From assembly GCA_002299785.1 (NCBI GenBank), contig DBNL01000019.1, positions 5,968-12,232 of the forward strand: a stretch of 6,265 nt of DNA, in the 5' to 3' direction. The stretch is from Verrucomicrobia bacterium UBA673. GTDB lineage: Bacteria; Verrucomicrobiota; Verrucomicrobiia; Limisphaerales; UBA1096. The position numbers and the translations under genes were made by a program. Each line of letters begins with the position of its first letter. The first letter of the stretch is position 1. The notes beneath the pieces were generated by a model. That model was not told the DNA's origin. It saw only the letters and a program-made list of their open reading frames with translations, and did no database searches. This document shows positions 1-6,265 of the stretch, piece after piece.

Positions 1-218
1 AAAGCGATGTCATCGATGGTCTTTGATCCGTTGCAAAACAGGTTGACCGCCTTGAGCAGTTTGAGTGTCTTTTACAACATGAATGGTATCAATCAACGGA
101 GTATAGATCGAAATGGGTCGCTGCATCAACGTAAAGCTTTGATCGAAAAAAGACCCAAAAAAGGCAAGACATCTTTTTTGAATGAGAGTAGCCTCTCCTC
201 CGTTCGTTCAAAGATGTA
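1..218. other. AT-richer upstream leader, no supported gene
   Basis: By my count this stretch is about 42% G+C, clearly lower than the genes that follow. A + strand frame is open from base 1 to a TAA at 217-219 that overlaps the ATG of the next gene by one base. Its conceptual peptide is rich in Ser and Lys and shows no domain or motif I recognise. On the minus strand a 38-codon frame (126 down to 10) is also open but equally anonymous. The promoter of the following gene may lie here: TATAGA at 102-107 resembles a -10 box, but no -35 box sits at normal spacing, so I do not call a promoter. No purine-rich ribosome binding site precedes the ATG at 219. Confidence 0.5.
146..179. repeat. Short A/T inverted repeat in the leader
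   Basis: AAAAAAGA at 146-153 is the exact reverse complement of TCTTTTTT at 172-179, with an 18-base loop between them. The stem is almost pure A:T, so it would be a weak hairpin. It lies 40 bases before the first start codon. It could be a fragment of a terminator for an upstream gene or simply chance in an A-rich tract; nothing else supports a regulatory role. Confidence 0.25.
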
Positions 219-3203
219 ATGATGATTTTGTTTTTAAAACAATTTGGCTGCAAAACAGTTTTGGTTTTGGGTTGCTTGGCTTTGGGCGTTGGAGGCTCGG
301 CCGCGGAGTTATCGGACGCGGCCAAGGTTGAGTTTTTTGACAACAAGATTTATCCCATCCTCAAGGCGCAATGTTTTAAGTGCCACGGGGATCGGGAGAA
401 ACTCAAGGGAAACCTTCGACTCACCAGTCGGGAGGCACTGCTCAAGGGCGGCGAGTCCGGCACGGCGATCCACTTGATCAAGCCTGAGCAAAGCCTGTTT
501 TTGGCGATGGTCTCGTGGAAGGATGAAGACCATGAGATGCCGCCGAAGAAGAAATTGTCGGATGAGCAGATCTCCTTGCTTACCGAGTGGGTGAAACTGG
601 GCGCTCCGTATAATCCGGCCAGCGAGATTCATGGTAAAGAGGTTGCTCACGGCGACTTACCAACGAACGAAATCAATGATCGTACAACGGCCGCCTGGGC
701 GTTCAAGGGGGGCAAGGCGACTCCCGCGCCGGAGGTCGATGACGCCGCTTGGCAAAAGAATGGTATCGATGCGTTCGTTTACGACCGACTAAACAAGGCC
801 GGCCTGCAGCCAAGCACCCCGGCGGCCAAGCGTGTGTTGATTCGCCGTGCTTGCTACGACTTGACCGGCCTGCCCCCATCACCGACGGAGGTCGAGGCGT
901 TTCTAGCCGACTCGTCGCCGGGCGCCTTCGAGAAAGTCATCGACAAGTTACTGGCTTCGAAACGGTATGGCGAAAAGTGGGGGCGACATTGGCTCGATCT
1001 TGTTCGCTTCGCTGAGACAAACGGCTACGAGCGGGACAGCCGGAAGGATTTGATTTGGAAATACCGCGACTATGTCATTCGAGCCTTCAACGAGGACAAG
1101 CCGTACGACCGTTTCGTCATGGAGCAGTTGGCAGGCGATGAGCTTCCGGATCGCGACGCCGACAGTGTCACAGCCACCGGCTTTTATCGACTTGGCATTT
1201 GGGACGACGAACCGGCGGATCGCGAGTTGGCTCGCTACAATTATCTCGACGATATCCTGCGGACGACTGGTGAGACGTTCCTCGGACTAACTATCGGTTG
1301 CGCTCGCTGCCACGATCACAAGATTGATCCCATATCAGCGAAGGACTACTACTCGATGCTATCGTTTTTCAGCGACATTTCGCCGCACGGCAAGGGTAAC
1401 CGCAACCACGTGCCGATAAGCGATCCGGCGGATAAGGCGGCCCACGAAAGGGCTGTGGCTGCGAAGCAAACGAGGGAAGCCGATTTGAAGGCAAAGCTCG
1501 CGCCGCTCGAGGAGGCGTTTATCGCCGGCTTGGCCAAGCGCCGGCCGGAACTCAAGTTGGGTACCGGGTTGCCCAAGGGTAAGAAGGACGCGTGGGTCGT
1601 CCCGGACGCCAATCGCGGCAAAGGCGTAAAGTGGGAGTTTACTTACGACAAACCGGCGGACAATTGGTTCGAGATCGCCTTTGATGATAGTAAGTGGCGT
1701 AAGGGACGCAGCGGCTTTGGCGCTCCCGGCACGCCAGGTTCAAAGGTGAGGACGCCTTGGCATTCGAGCGAAATCTGGCTGCGCCGCGATTTCCGTTTAG
1801 ACACCATCCCGGGACAATTAACTCTCAAAATTCACCACGACGAGGACGCCGAAGTTTATCTCAACGGCAAACAGATAAAGACTTTTAAGGGGCATCTGCA
1901 AAATTATACCGAGATTGATGTCACCGAAGAATGCCTCGATGTTCTCCAGACTGGGCGGAACACTTTGGCGATTCACTGCAAACAAACGGGCGGTGGCCAG
2001 TACATCGACGCCGGTTTGGTAGTCGATCAAAGCACGACGCCGGTGCCGGTATTGGTGACCAAGTATGGAGGTGAGATTTTCGGCGAAACCAAGTTCGCGG
2101 AGTACAACAATCTGAGCGGTAAGTTGGCCAAGGTCCAATCAACCAAGCTCAAGCTCAAGACCGAGTATGCGATGGCAGTGGCTGAGGATACGCGGCGCAA
2201 GATGTGGATCCTTCGGCGCGGCCTGCCTGCGTTGAAGGGGGAGGAGGTAGGCCCGGCGTTTCCCTCCATCCTTGATGGTTCTGACGCCCAGGTGCCGGAG
2301 GATTATGCCGTGGGCAAGGCGTCCGGAAAGCGGCGCGTACTCGCCGAGTGGGTGGCCAGCGAGAGCAACCCGATGACAGCTCGCGTTATGGCCAACCGCC
2401 TTTGGCAGCACCACTTCGGGCGCGGCATTGTGCGAAGTTCGAACAACTTCGGTTTTATCGGCGAAAAGCCGACCCATCCCGATCTACTCAATTGGCTGGC
2501 CAATGAGTTGGTCTCTGGCGGCTGGAAACTCAAGCGCATGCACAAGCTCATCATGATGAGCAATACTTACCGGATGTCGTCTAGTGGCGATGGGGTCGCC
2601 TTGGCCCGTGATCCGAACAACGACCTGATGTGGCGTCATGACATGCGGCGTTTGTCGGCGGAGGAAATCCGAGACTCCATTCTTAACCTCACTGGCCAGC
2701 TCAACCTCAAGATGGGCGGCCCGAGCATTTACACCGAGGTGCCCAAGGACGTGCTGGCGACTGCGTCACGCCCGGGCGCGGCCTGGGGGAAATCGCCGGA
2801 GGAAGAGCGCAATCGCCGAAGCGTGTATATTTACGTGAAGCGCTCACTGCACGAGCCGTTCCTCAGCGCGTTTGACTGGGCCGACACTGACAATACCTGC
2901 GATGTGAGATTTGTGACCACGGTCCCGACGCAGACGCTGACACTGCTCAACAGCAAGTTTCTCAACGACTCGGCGGAGAGATTGGCTAAGAGCTTGGCCA
3001 AGGCTGTGCCGGGTGATTCCAAGGCGCAAGTCACCAGAGCGCTACACTTGGCTACCAGCCGCAAACCGACAGGAGAGGAGGTTGACGATGGGTTGGAGTT
3101 GATCCAAGGTCTGAAGGCCGAGGCCAAGTTGGATGACAATGAGGCACTTCAGCGGTTCTGCCTGCTGGTGCTGAACCTGAACGAGTTTTTGTACCTTGAT
3201 TAA
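219..3203 (+). CDS. Planctomycete-type cytochrome c protein (PSCyt1 - DUF1549 - beta-sandwich insert - DUF1553)
   Basis: A 994-residue exported multidomain protein. Residues 1-29 form a signal peptide (Lys 7 and 12, hydrophobic 13-28, likely cleavage after SAA at 29). The PSCyt1 haem domain follows: CFKCH at 52-56 and MPP at 107-109, whose Met is the probable distal haem ligand. DUF1549 covers about 183-385 and includes LTGLPPSP (215-222), GRHWLD (255-260) and a second haem-type site, CARCH, at 361-365. Helical linkers (about 405-440 and 623-660) flank an inserted beta-sandwich-like module (about 456-605). DUF1553 runs from about 662 to the end, with NPMTARVMANRLWQHHFGRG at 717-736 and the family motif TTVPTQTLTLLN at 900-911. 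The protein looks full length and undamaged. No reaction is established for the family; an electron-transfer or oxidoreductase role in the periplasm, perhaps in polysaccharide breakdown, is inferred from the haem sites and usual gene neighbours. ATG at 219 is directly followed by a second ATG at 222, either of which could be used; no Shine-Dalgarno sequence is visible. It is followed after 23 bases by its usual DUF1501 partner. Confidence 0.95.
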   Translation: MMILFLKQFGCKTVLVLGCLALGVGGSAAELSDAAKVEFFDNKIYPILKAQCFKCHGDREKLKGNLRLTSREALLKGGESGTAIHLIKPEQSLFLAMVSWKDEDHEMPPKKKLSDEQISLLTEWVKLGAPYNPASEIHGKEVAHGDLPTNEINDRTTAAWAFKGGKATPAPEVDDAAWQKNGIDAFVYDRLNKAGLQPSTPAAKRVLIRRACYDLTGLPPSPTEVEAFLADSSPGAFEKVIDKLLASKRYGEKWGRHWLDLVRFAETNGYERDSRKDLIWKYRDYVIRAFNEDKPYDRFVMEQLAGDELPDRDADSVTATGFYRLGIWDDEPADRELARYNYLDDILRTTGETFLGLTIGCARCHDHKIDPISAKDYYSMLSFFSDISPHGKGNRNHVPISDPADKAAHERAVAAKQTREADLKAKLAPLEEAFIAGLAKRRPELKLGTGLPKGKKDAWVVPDANRGKGVKWEFTYDKPADNWFEIAFDDSKWRKGRSGFGAPGTPGSKVRTPWHSSEIWLRRDFRLDTIPGQLTLKIHHDEDAEVYLNGKQIKTFKGHLQNYTEIDVTEECLDVLQTGRNTLAIHCKQTGGGQYIDAGLVVDQSTTPVPVLVTKYGGEIFGETKFAEYNNLSGKLAKVQSTKLKLKTEYAMAVAEDTRRKMWILRRGLPALKGEEVGPAFPSILDGSDAQVPEDYAVGKASGKRRVLAEWVASESNPMTARVMANRLWQHHFGRGIVRSSNNFGFIGEKPTHPDLLNWLANELVSGGWKLKRMHKLIMMSNTYRMSSSGDGVALARDPNNDLMWRHDMRRLSAEEIRDSILNLTGQLNLKMGGPSIYTEVPKDVLATASRPGAAWGKSPEEERNRRSVYIYVKRSLHEPFLSAFDWADTDNTCDVRFVTTVPTQTLTLLNSKFLNDSAERLAKSLAKAVPGDSKAQVTRALHLATSRKPTGEEVDDGLELIQGLKAEAKLDDNEALQRFCLLVLNLNEFLYLD
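1584..2033 (+). other. Beta-sandwich, galactose-binding-like module inserted in the cytochrome protein
   Basis: This is residues about 456-605 of the protein at 219-3203. It has the pattern of a jelly-roll module seen next to glycoside hydrolases: a W-x-F/D-D-S-x-W start (FDDSKWRKGRSGFGAPGTPG at 488-507), then EIWLRRDF at 518-525, IHHDEDAEVYLNG at 538-550, and a closing NTLAIHCKQTGGGQYIDAGL at 581-600. In ordinary family members DUF1549 and DUF1553 are joined only by a helical linker; here the module splits that linker in two. A sugar- or polymer-binding role is inferred from the resemblance only. The boundaries are approximate and were judged by eye. Confidence 0.65.
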
Positions 3204-3226
3204 TCCAAGAGTTTTAGAATCAACAA

Positions 3227-4711
3227 ATGAGCAAACGAAATGACATGCCGAGGAATACGTTTTGTGGGCGGACCCCGAGGCGTGAGTTTATGCACCAGAT
3301 GGGCGGCGGTTTCACGTCTCTCGCGTTGACCGGACTGCTGGGCGGGGAAGGCTTTTTTAACAGCCAGGCTGTGGCGGCCGATGGGAACACCCCTTGGGCC
3401 AATCCGCTTGCACCCAAGGATCCCCCATTGCCGGGTAAGGCCAAGAGCGTGATTTTTCTGTTCATGTACGGAGGGCCAAGCCACATGGACACCTTTGAGT
3501 ACAAGCCCGAGTTGTATCCACTCGACGGCAAGACGATTGACGTCAAGACCTTTGGCCGTGGTGGCAAGAAGAGCAAGGGGCGTGTCGTGGGGCCAAAATG
3601 GAAATTCAATCAGTACGGTCAGTGCGGCAAGCATGTGAGTGACCTTTTCCCTAACGTCGCTCGGCACGTGGACAAGATTTCGTTTCTCCACTCGATGACG
3701 GCTGACTCGCCGATCCACGGCTCGGCGATGCTCATGATGAACTCGGGCAGTCTCCTGAGCGGTCGCCCGTCGATGGGTTCATGGGTGAATTACGGCTTAG
3801 GATCTGTAAACGAAAACCTGCCGGGTTACGTTGTTATGCTCGACCGCACCGGCGGCCCCATCAGCGGGGCCAAGAACTGGACCAGCGGTTATATGCCGGC
3901 GGCGTACCAGGGCGTAGTGATGAATCCCAGTGCCCCGACGCCGATTCTCGACTTGAAAAACGCCCGCAATATGAGCCGCGAGCAGCAGCGAATGCTCATC
4001 GACAAGTTAAACAAGTATAACAGCAGGCACTTGAGTGAGCGCGTCGACAACTCCGCGTTGGCCGCCCGCATCTCCAGCTACGAGTTGGCTTACAAGATGC
4101 AGATGAGCGCGCCTGAGGCGGTCGATTTCGACTCCGAACCGGAACACCTTCAAAAGTTGTACGGTCTTGATAAAGACCGCACGCGGGACTTTGGCCGCAA
4201 GTGCATGCTGGCGAGACGGCTGGTCGAGCGCGGTGTGCGTTTTATTCAGGTTTACTCAGGCGGCAATCATAACGACGCCAACTGGGATGCTCACGGCGAC
4301 CTCGAAAAAAATCACAATTACCACGCCGGTAACACCGACCAGCCGGTCGCCGCCTTGCTGGAGGATCTGCAGGAGCGGGGGTTGCTGGACGAAACCCTCG
4401 TAATCTGGGGTGGCGAGTTTGGCCGCCAACCTACCGCCGAATATGCCAAGGGCACCGGCCGTGACCATAACAGTTACGGCTTCACGATGTGGATGGCCGG
4501 GGGCGGTATCAAGGGCGGTGTTAGCGTTGGAAAGACCGACGAACTCGGCGCCGCCGCCGTCGAGAAACCATTCCACGTAAGGCGCTTGCATGCGACCGTT
4601 CTCAAGCAACTTGGCTTCGACCCGAATGAGTTGAGCTACTTTTACCGGGGTCTGGATCAGCGCCTGGTCGGAGTGGAAGGCGCCGAGCCGATTCACGAGA
4701 TCATTGCCTAG
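3227..4711 (+). CDS. DUF1501 family protein, Tat-exported
   Basis: A 494-residue protein of the DUF1501 family, which belongs to the alkaline phosphatase/sulfatase-like superfamily; the reaction of the family is unknown. A twin-arginine signal is visible: TPRREFM at 16-22 followed by a hydrophobic run (about 26-40) and AVAA at 48-51, where cleavage is likely. Family landmarks in order are FLFMYGGPSHMDTF (77-90, with Asp 88 a probable metal ligand), NWDAHGD (352-358), TDQPVAALLEDL (370-381), WGGEFGR (394-400), GRDHN (411-415), MAGGGIKGG (423-431) and a canonical ending PIHEIIA (488-494), so the protein is complete. ATG at 3227 is the first in frame after the previous gene; starts at codons 7 or 22 are possible, but codon 22 would destroy the Tat motif. 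No Shine-Dalgarno sequence is seen in the 23-base gap, so co-transcription with the cytochrome gene is likely. The Tat route implies that it is folded, and possibly metal-loaded, before export, to work beside the first protein. Confidence 0.95.
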   Translation: MSKRNDMPRNTFCGRTPRREFMHQMGGGFTSLALTGLLGGEGFFNSQAVAADGNTPWANPLAPKDPPLPGKAKSVIFLFMYGGPSHMDTFEYKPELYPLDGKTIDVKTFGRGGKKSKGRVVGPKWKFNQYGQCGKHVSDLFPNVARHVDKISFLHSMTADSPIHGSAMLMMNSGSLLSGRPSMGSWVNYGLGSVNENLPGYVVMLDRTGGPISGAKNWTSGYMPAAYQGVVMNPSAPTPILDLKNARNMSREQQRMLIDKLNKYNSRHLSERVDNSALAARISSYELAYKMQMSAPEAVDFDSEPEHLQKLYGLDKDRTRDFGRKCMLARRLVERGVRFIQVYSGGNHNDANWDAHGDLEKNHNYHAGNTDQPVAALLEDLQERGLLDETLVIWGGEFGRQPTAEYAKGTGRDHNSYGFTMWMAGGGIKGGVSVGKTDELGAAAVEKPFHVRRLHATVLKQLGFDPNELSYFYRGLDQRLVGVEGAEPIHEIIA

Positions 4712-4802
4712 TCCAAGCGCTTAGCGAGGCGTAGGTCCATCGTTACAGTCAGTTAGGGCCTTTTGGGTGTGAAACCATGCCCGGATAACTCGTCAACTTG
4801 TC
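4712..4802. other. 91-base intergenic gap between DUF1501 and esterase genes
   Basis: This is the only sizeable gap between genes here. It holds an 8-base palindrome, AAGCGCTT (4715-4722), just after the stop codon, but there is no G+C-rich stem followed by a T run, so I do not call a terminator. An ATG at 4778 opens a frame that stops after three codons. No clear promoter boxes and no Shine-Dalgarno motif are visible before the GTG at 4803. Whether the third gene is read from its own promoter or by read-through cannot be decided from the sequence. Confidence 0.5.
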
Positions 4803-6265
4803 GTGAAGCAAATTCGATTCAGAGTTTTACTTTTCACCCTGTGGCTGCCGGGTTGCACCTTAATTGCAGACTCATTTGTTGATCGGGTTCAGAAACTGGA
4901 TCGCAACGGTGATGGACAGCTGTCACGCGAGGAGGCGCCGAAGTCGTTTCGCAAGTTCAAGTTCGACCATGCAGACCGCAACAAGGACGGTTTTCTCGAC
5001 AAACGAGAAATGGATTGGGTGTCCGAAAAGCTGGCGACAAAAAAACATTCAACGCCGGCCATGCCCTCCCAACCTGTTACGCCCGAGGCCGGGAGAATGA
5101 CGGTGGTTCGGGACATCGTCTATCGAAAGGATGACAATGAGACCAAGGGCCGGAACAAGCTGGACATCTATTTGCCTCGCGGAAAGACAGGTTACCCGGT
5201 GCTATTCTGGATTCATGGCGGCGGTTTGCATAGTGGCGACAAGTCGAAGATCGCCGAAGTGGCTGGCCGGTTTGTTGCCGAAGGAATCGGCGTGGTGTCG
5301 GCGAACTACCGCCTTTACCCCGAGGCAATCTACCCGGTGCAGATCGAGGATGTGGCGGATGCCTTTTCCTGGGTGCATCGGAACATTGCCAACCGCGGTG
5401 GCGATCCTGAAAAGTTATTTGTGTCCGGCGGTTCGGCTGGCGGACACCTGACCGCATTGCTTACACTGAACGATGCGTTCCTGAAAAAGCGCGGTCTCAC
5501 AAGTGGGGCTATTCGTGGTTCCATTCCCATTAGCGGATTGATGGATGTGAGCCGGGTTGGAGGGGCGCGGCGTAAGGGGGTTTGGGGCGAGAAGGCTTCC
5601 ACTCACCGAGTCGCCTCCCCGTTGAATCACGCCCGCAAGGACGCTCCGCCGTTGCTGCTTCTTCACGCCGAGCACGACACCCTTGATCGGCGCCAACAAA
5701 ACCAGGCGATATTCGTTGCGTTGAAAAAAGCCGGACACCCAGATGTTGCAATCCACGAACTCAAAGATCGTTCCCACAACAGCATCCGCCCCAATCTTGC
5801 GGACCAAAACGATACGGGCGCAGGACACATTCTGAAATTCATTCGGCGCCTTTGCGCTGCTCAGGACAACGGCAGCGAAGTGAAACAGCGCCCGTGGTCA
5901 CGCCACACGATTGATTCGGCCGACAAGGCTACTGGCAAGTTGGGAGCTGATGGGGTGCGTCTGGCCGACTTCAACGGTGACGGGCTGCTGGACATCGCTA
6001 CCGGCTGGGAGCAGGGCGGCGCAATAGTCGTTTACCAGAATCCGGGGCCGGTCAAGGCCAAGTCCGCTTGGCCAAGTGTCACCGTCGGTCGCGTCTCTAG
6101 TCCAGAAGACGCCGTGTTTGCCGACTTGGACGGAGACGGAAATCTCGACGTTGTCAGTTCGTGCGAGGGCAGGGAGCGCACCATGTTCGTTCACTGGGCA
6201 CCGGCCAAACGGGTAGATTACCTCAAGCCTAGCGCCTGGGTGACAGAGGCCATCCCAGCCACAAA
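4803..6265 (+). CDS. EF-hand / alpha-beta hydrolase (esterase) / FG-GAP repeat fusion protein, 3' partial
   Basis: The frame runs unbroken from GTG 4803 to the window edge: 487 full codons plus two bases, with no stop seen. Residues 1-22 are an export signal; LPGC at 15-18 resembles a lipobox, so the protein may be a lipoprotein, with cleavage after Ala 22 the alternative. Two canonical EF-hand loops follow (33-44 and 58-69). Residues about 101-350 are an alpha/beta-hydrolase of the acetyl-esterase/feruloyl-esterase-like type (Aes, BD-FAE): oxyanion motif HGGG at 138-141, nucleophile Ser 211 in GGSAG (209-213), probable acid Asp 292 and base His 325 (RSHNS). From about 365 an FG-GAP/VCBS domain begins, with LADFNGDGLLDIATG (387-401) and FADLDGDGNLDVVSS (439-453). 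The likely role is hydrolysis of ester groups, perhaps acetyl or feruloyl groups on polysaccharide, outside the cytoplasm; the substrate is unknown. GTG is chosen because an in-frame TGA lies at 4770 and the first ATG (5010, codon 70) would remove the signal and both EF-hands. Confidence is high for the domains and moderate for the exact start. Confidence 0.9.
   Translation, partial: MKQIRFRVLLFTLWLPGCTLIADSFVDRVQKLDRNGDGQLSREEAPKSFRKFKFDHADRNKDGFLDKREMDWVSEKLATKKHSTPAMPSQPVTPEAGRMTVVRDIVYRKDDNETKGRNKLDIYLPRGKTGYPVLFWIHGGGLHSGDKSKIAEVAGRFVAEGIGVVSANYRLYPEAIYPVQIEDVADAFSWVHRNIANRGGDPEKLFVSGGSAGGHLTALLTLNDAFLKKRGLTSGAIRGSIPISGLMDVSRVGGARRKGVWGEKASTHRVASPLNHARKDAPPLLLLHAEHDTLDRRQQNQAIFVALKKAGHPDVAIHELKDRSHNSIRPNLADQNDTGAGHILKFIRRLCAAQDNGSEVKQRPWSRHTIDSADKATGKLGADGVRLADFNGDGLLDIATGWEQGGAIVVYQNPGPVKAKSAWPSVTVGRVSSPEDAVFADLDGDGNLDVVSSCEGRERTMFVHWAPAKRVDYLKPSAWVTEAIPAT
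4899..5009 (+). other. Paired EF-hand calcium-binding loops
   Basis: These are residues 33-69 of the fusion protein starting at 4803. Loop 1, DRNGDGQLSREE, has Asp/Asn/Asp at loop positions 1, 3 and 5 and Glu at position 12. Loop 2, DRNKDGFLDKRE, has the same ligands plus Asp at position 9. All liganding positions are filled, so both should bind calcium. The 13-residue spacer between them (FRKFKFDHA core) is short for a standard EF-hand pair, as is usual in the exported EF-hand modules of PVC bacteria. Confidence 0.88.
5895..6265 (+). other. FG-GAP/VCBS repeat domain, cut by the window end
   Basis: These are residues 365 onward of the fusion protein. Two repeats are visible, each with the calcium-loop signature D-x-N/D-G-D-G-x-x-D: DFNGDGLLD at 389-397 and DLDGDGNLD at 441-449. 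Such repeats build a beta-propeller when about seven are present, so several hundred more residues probably lie past the window. The block starts at WSRHTID (365-371) in the way free-standing VCBS proteins of PVC bacteria start, right after the hydrolase ends, with no stop or frameshift at the junction. Confidence 0.85.

Noticed and set aside
10..126. 38-codon minus-strand frame in the leader
   Set aside because: It reads as plausible protein in composition but is too short, has no motif and has no support other than being open.
7..219. 70-codon + strand frame whose TAA overlaps the ATG of the cytochrome gene
   Set aside because: The TAATG overlap looks like translational coupling, but the stretch is A+T-rich, the peptide has no recognisable motif, and there is no ribosome site. 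It could be the end of a gene starting outside the window, which I cannot show.
2146..2160. Short direct repeat of CAAGCT/CTCAAG within the cytochrome gene
   Set aside because: It simply encodes the Lys-Leu-Lys-Leu-Lys run of the helical linker and is in frame; no sign of a repeat element.
3200..3718. 172-codon minus-strand frame
   Set aside because: It lies wholly opposite the well-supported DUF1501 gene and its conceptual protein has no domain; it is a shadow of codon bias.
4256..4696. 146-codon minus-strand frame
   Set aside because: It lies opposite the most conserved part of the DUF1501 gene (WGGEFGR to the C-terminus); this is a shadow frame.
4715..4722. AAGCGCTT palindrome after the DUF1501 stop as a terminator or operator
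   Set aside because: It is only eight bases, has no loop and no following T run; a palindrome this short is expected by chance.
5415..5828. 137-codon minus-strand frame opposite the esterase
   Set aside because: The opposite strand encodes the catalytic Ser, Asp and His of the hydrolase in one unbroken frame, so this frame is a shadow.

Overview
The window carries three genes on the + strand in a row, all with the character of the Planctomycetota/Verrucomicrobiota (PVC) group. The first two are the classic pair of a planctomycete-type c-type cytochrome protein (PSCyt1 - DUF1549/PSCyt2 - DUF1553/PSD1) and a DUF1501 protein. These families are greatly expanded in PVC bacteria and are rarely seen together elsewhere. 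The third gene fuses an EF-hand pair, an alpha/beta-hydrolase and FG-GAP/VCBS repeats, an architecture also typical of this group. The wording of several motifs leans me towards Verrucomicrobiota rather than Planctomycetota, but this is an impression, not a demonstrated assignment.

Layout. 1-218: AT-richer leader with no convincing gene. 219-3203: a 994-residue exported protein with two CxxCH haem-binding sites and an inserted beta-sandwich-like module. 3227-4711: a 494-residue DUF1501 protein with a twin-arginine-type signal, starting 23 bases after the first gene ends. 4712-4802: a 91-base gap. 4803 to the end of the window: an exported or lipid-anchored EF-hand/esterase/FG-GAP protein that starts with GTG and is cut off by the window edge (487 complete codons visible). 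It has no ATG until codon 70, so an ATG-only search would miss its real N-terminus.

How they may work together. All three products carry export signals, so the locus works in the cell envelope or periplasm. In PVC bacteria, cytochrome/DUF1501 pairs lie in large numbers near sulfatases, glycoside hydrolases and esterases and are suspected to take part in breakdown of complex, often sulfated or acylated, polysaccharides; no enzymatic reaction is firmly established for them. The sugar-binding-like insert in the first protein and the adjacent carbohydrate-esterase-like protein fit that idea, but the link is inference. I see no RNA genes, CRISPR array, insertion sequence or clear terminator. The most noteworthy points are the three-part calcium-site/esterase/FG-GAP fusion and the beta-sandwich insert between DUF1549 and DUF1553.
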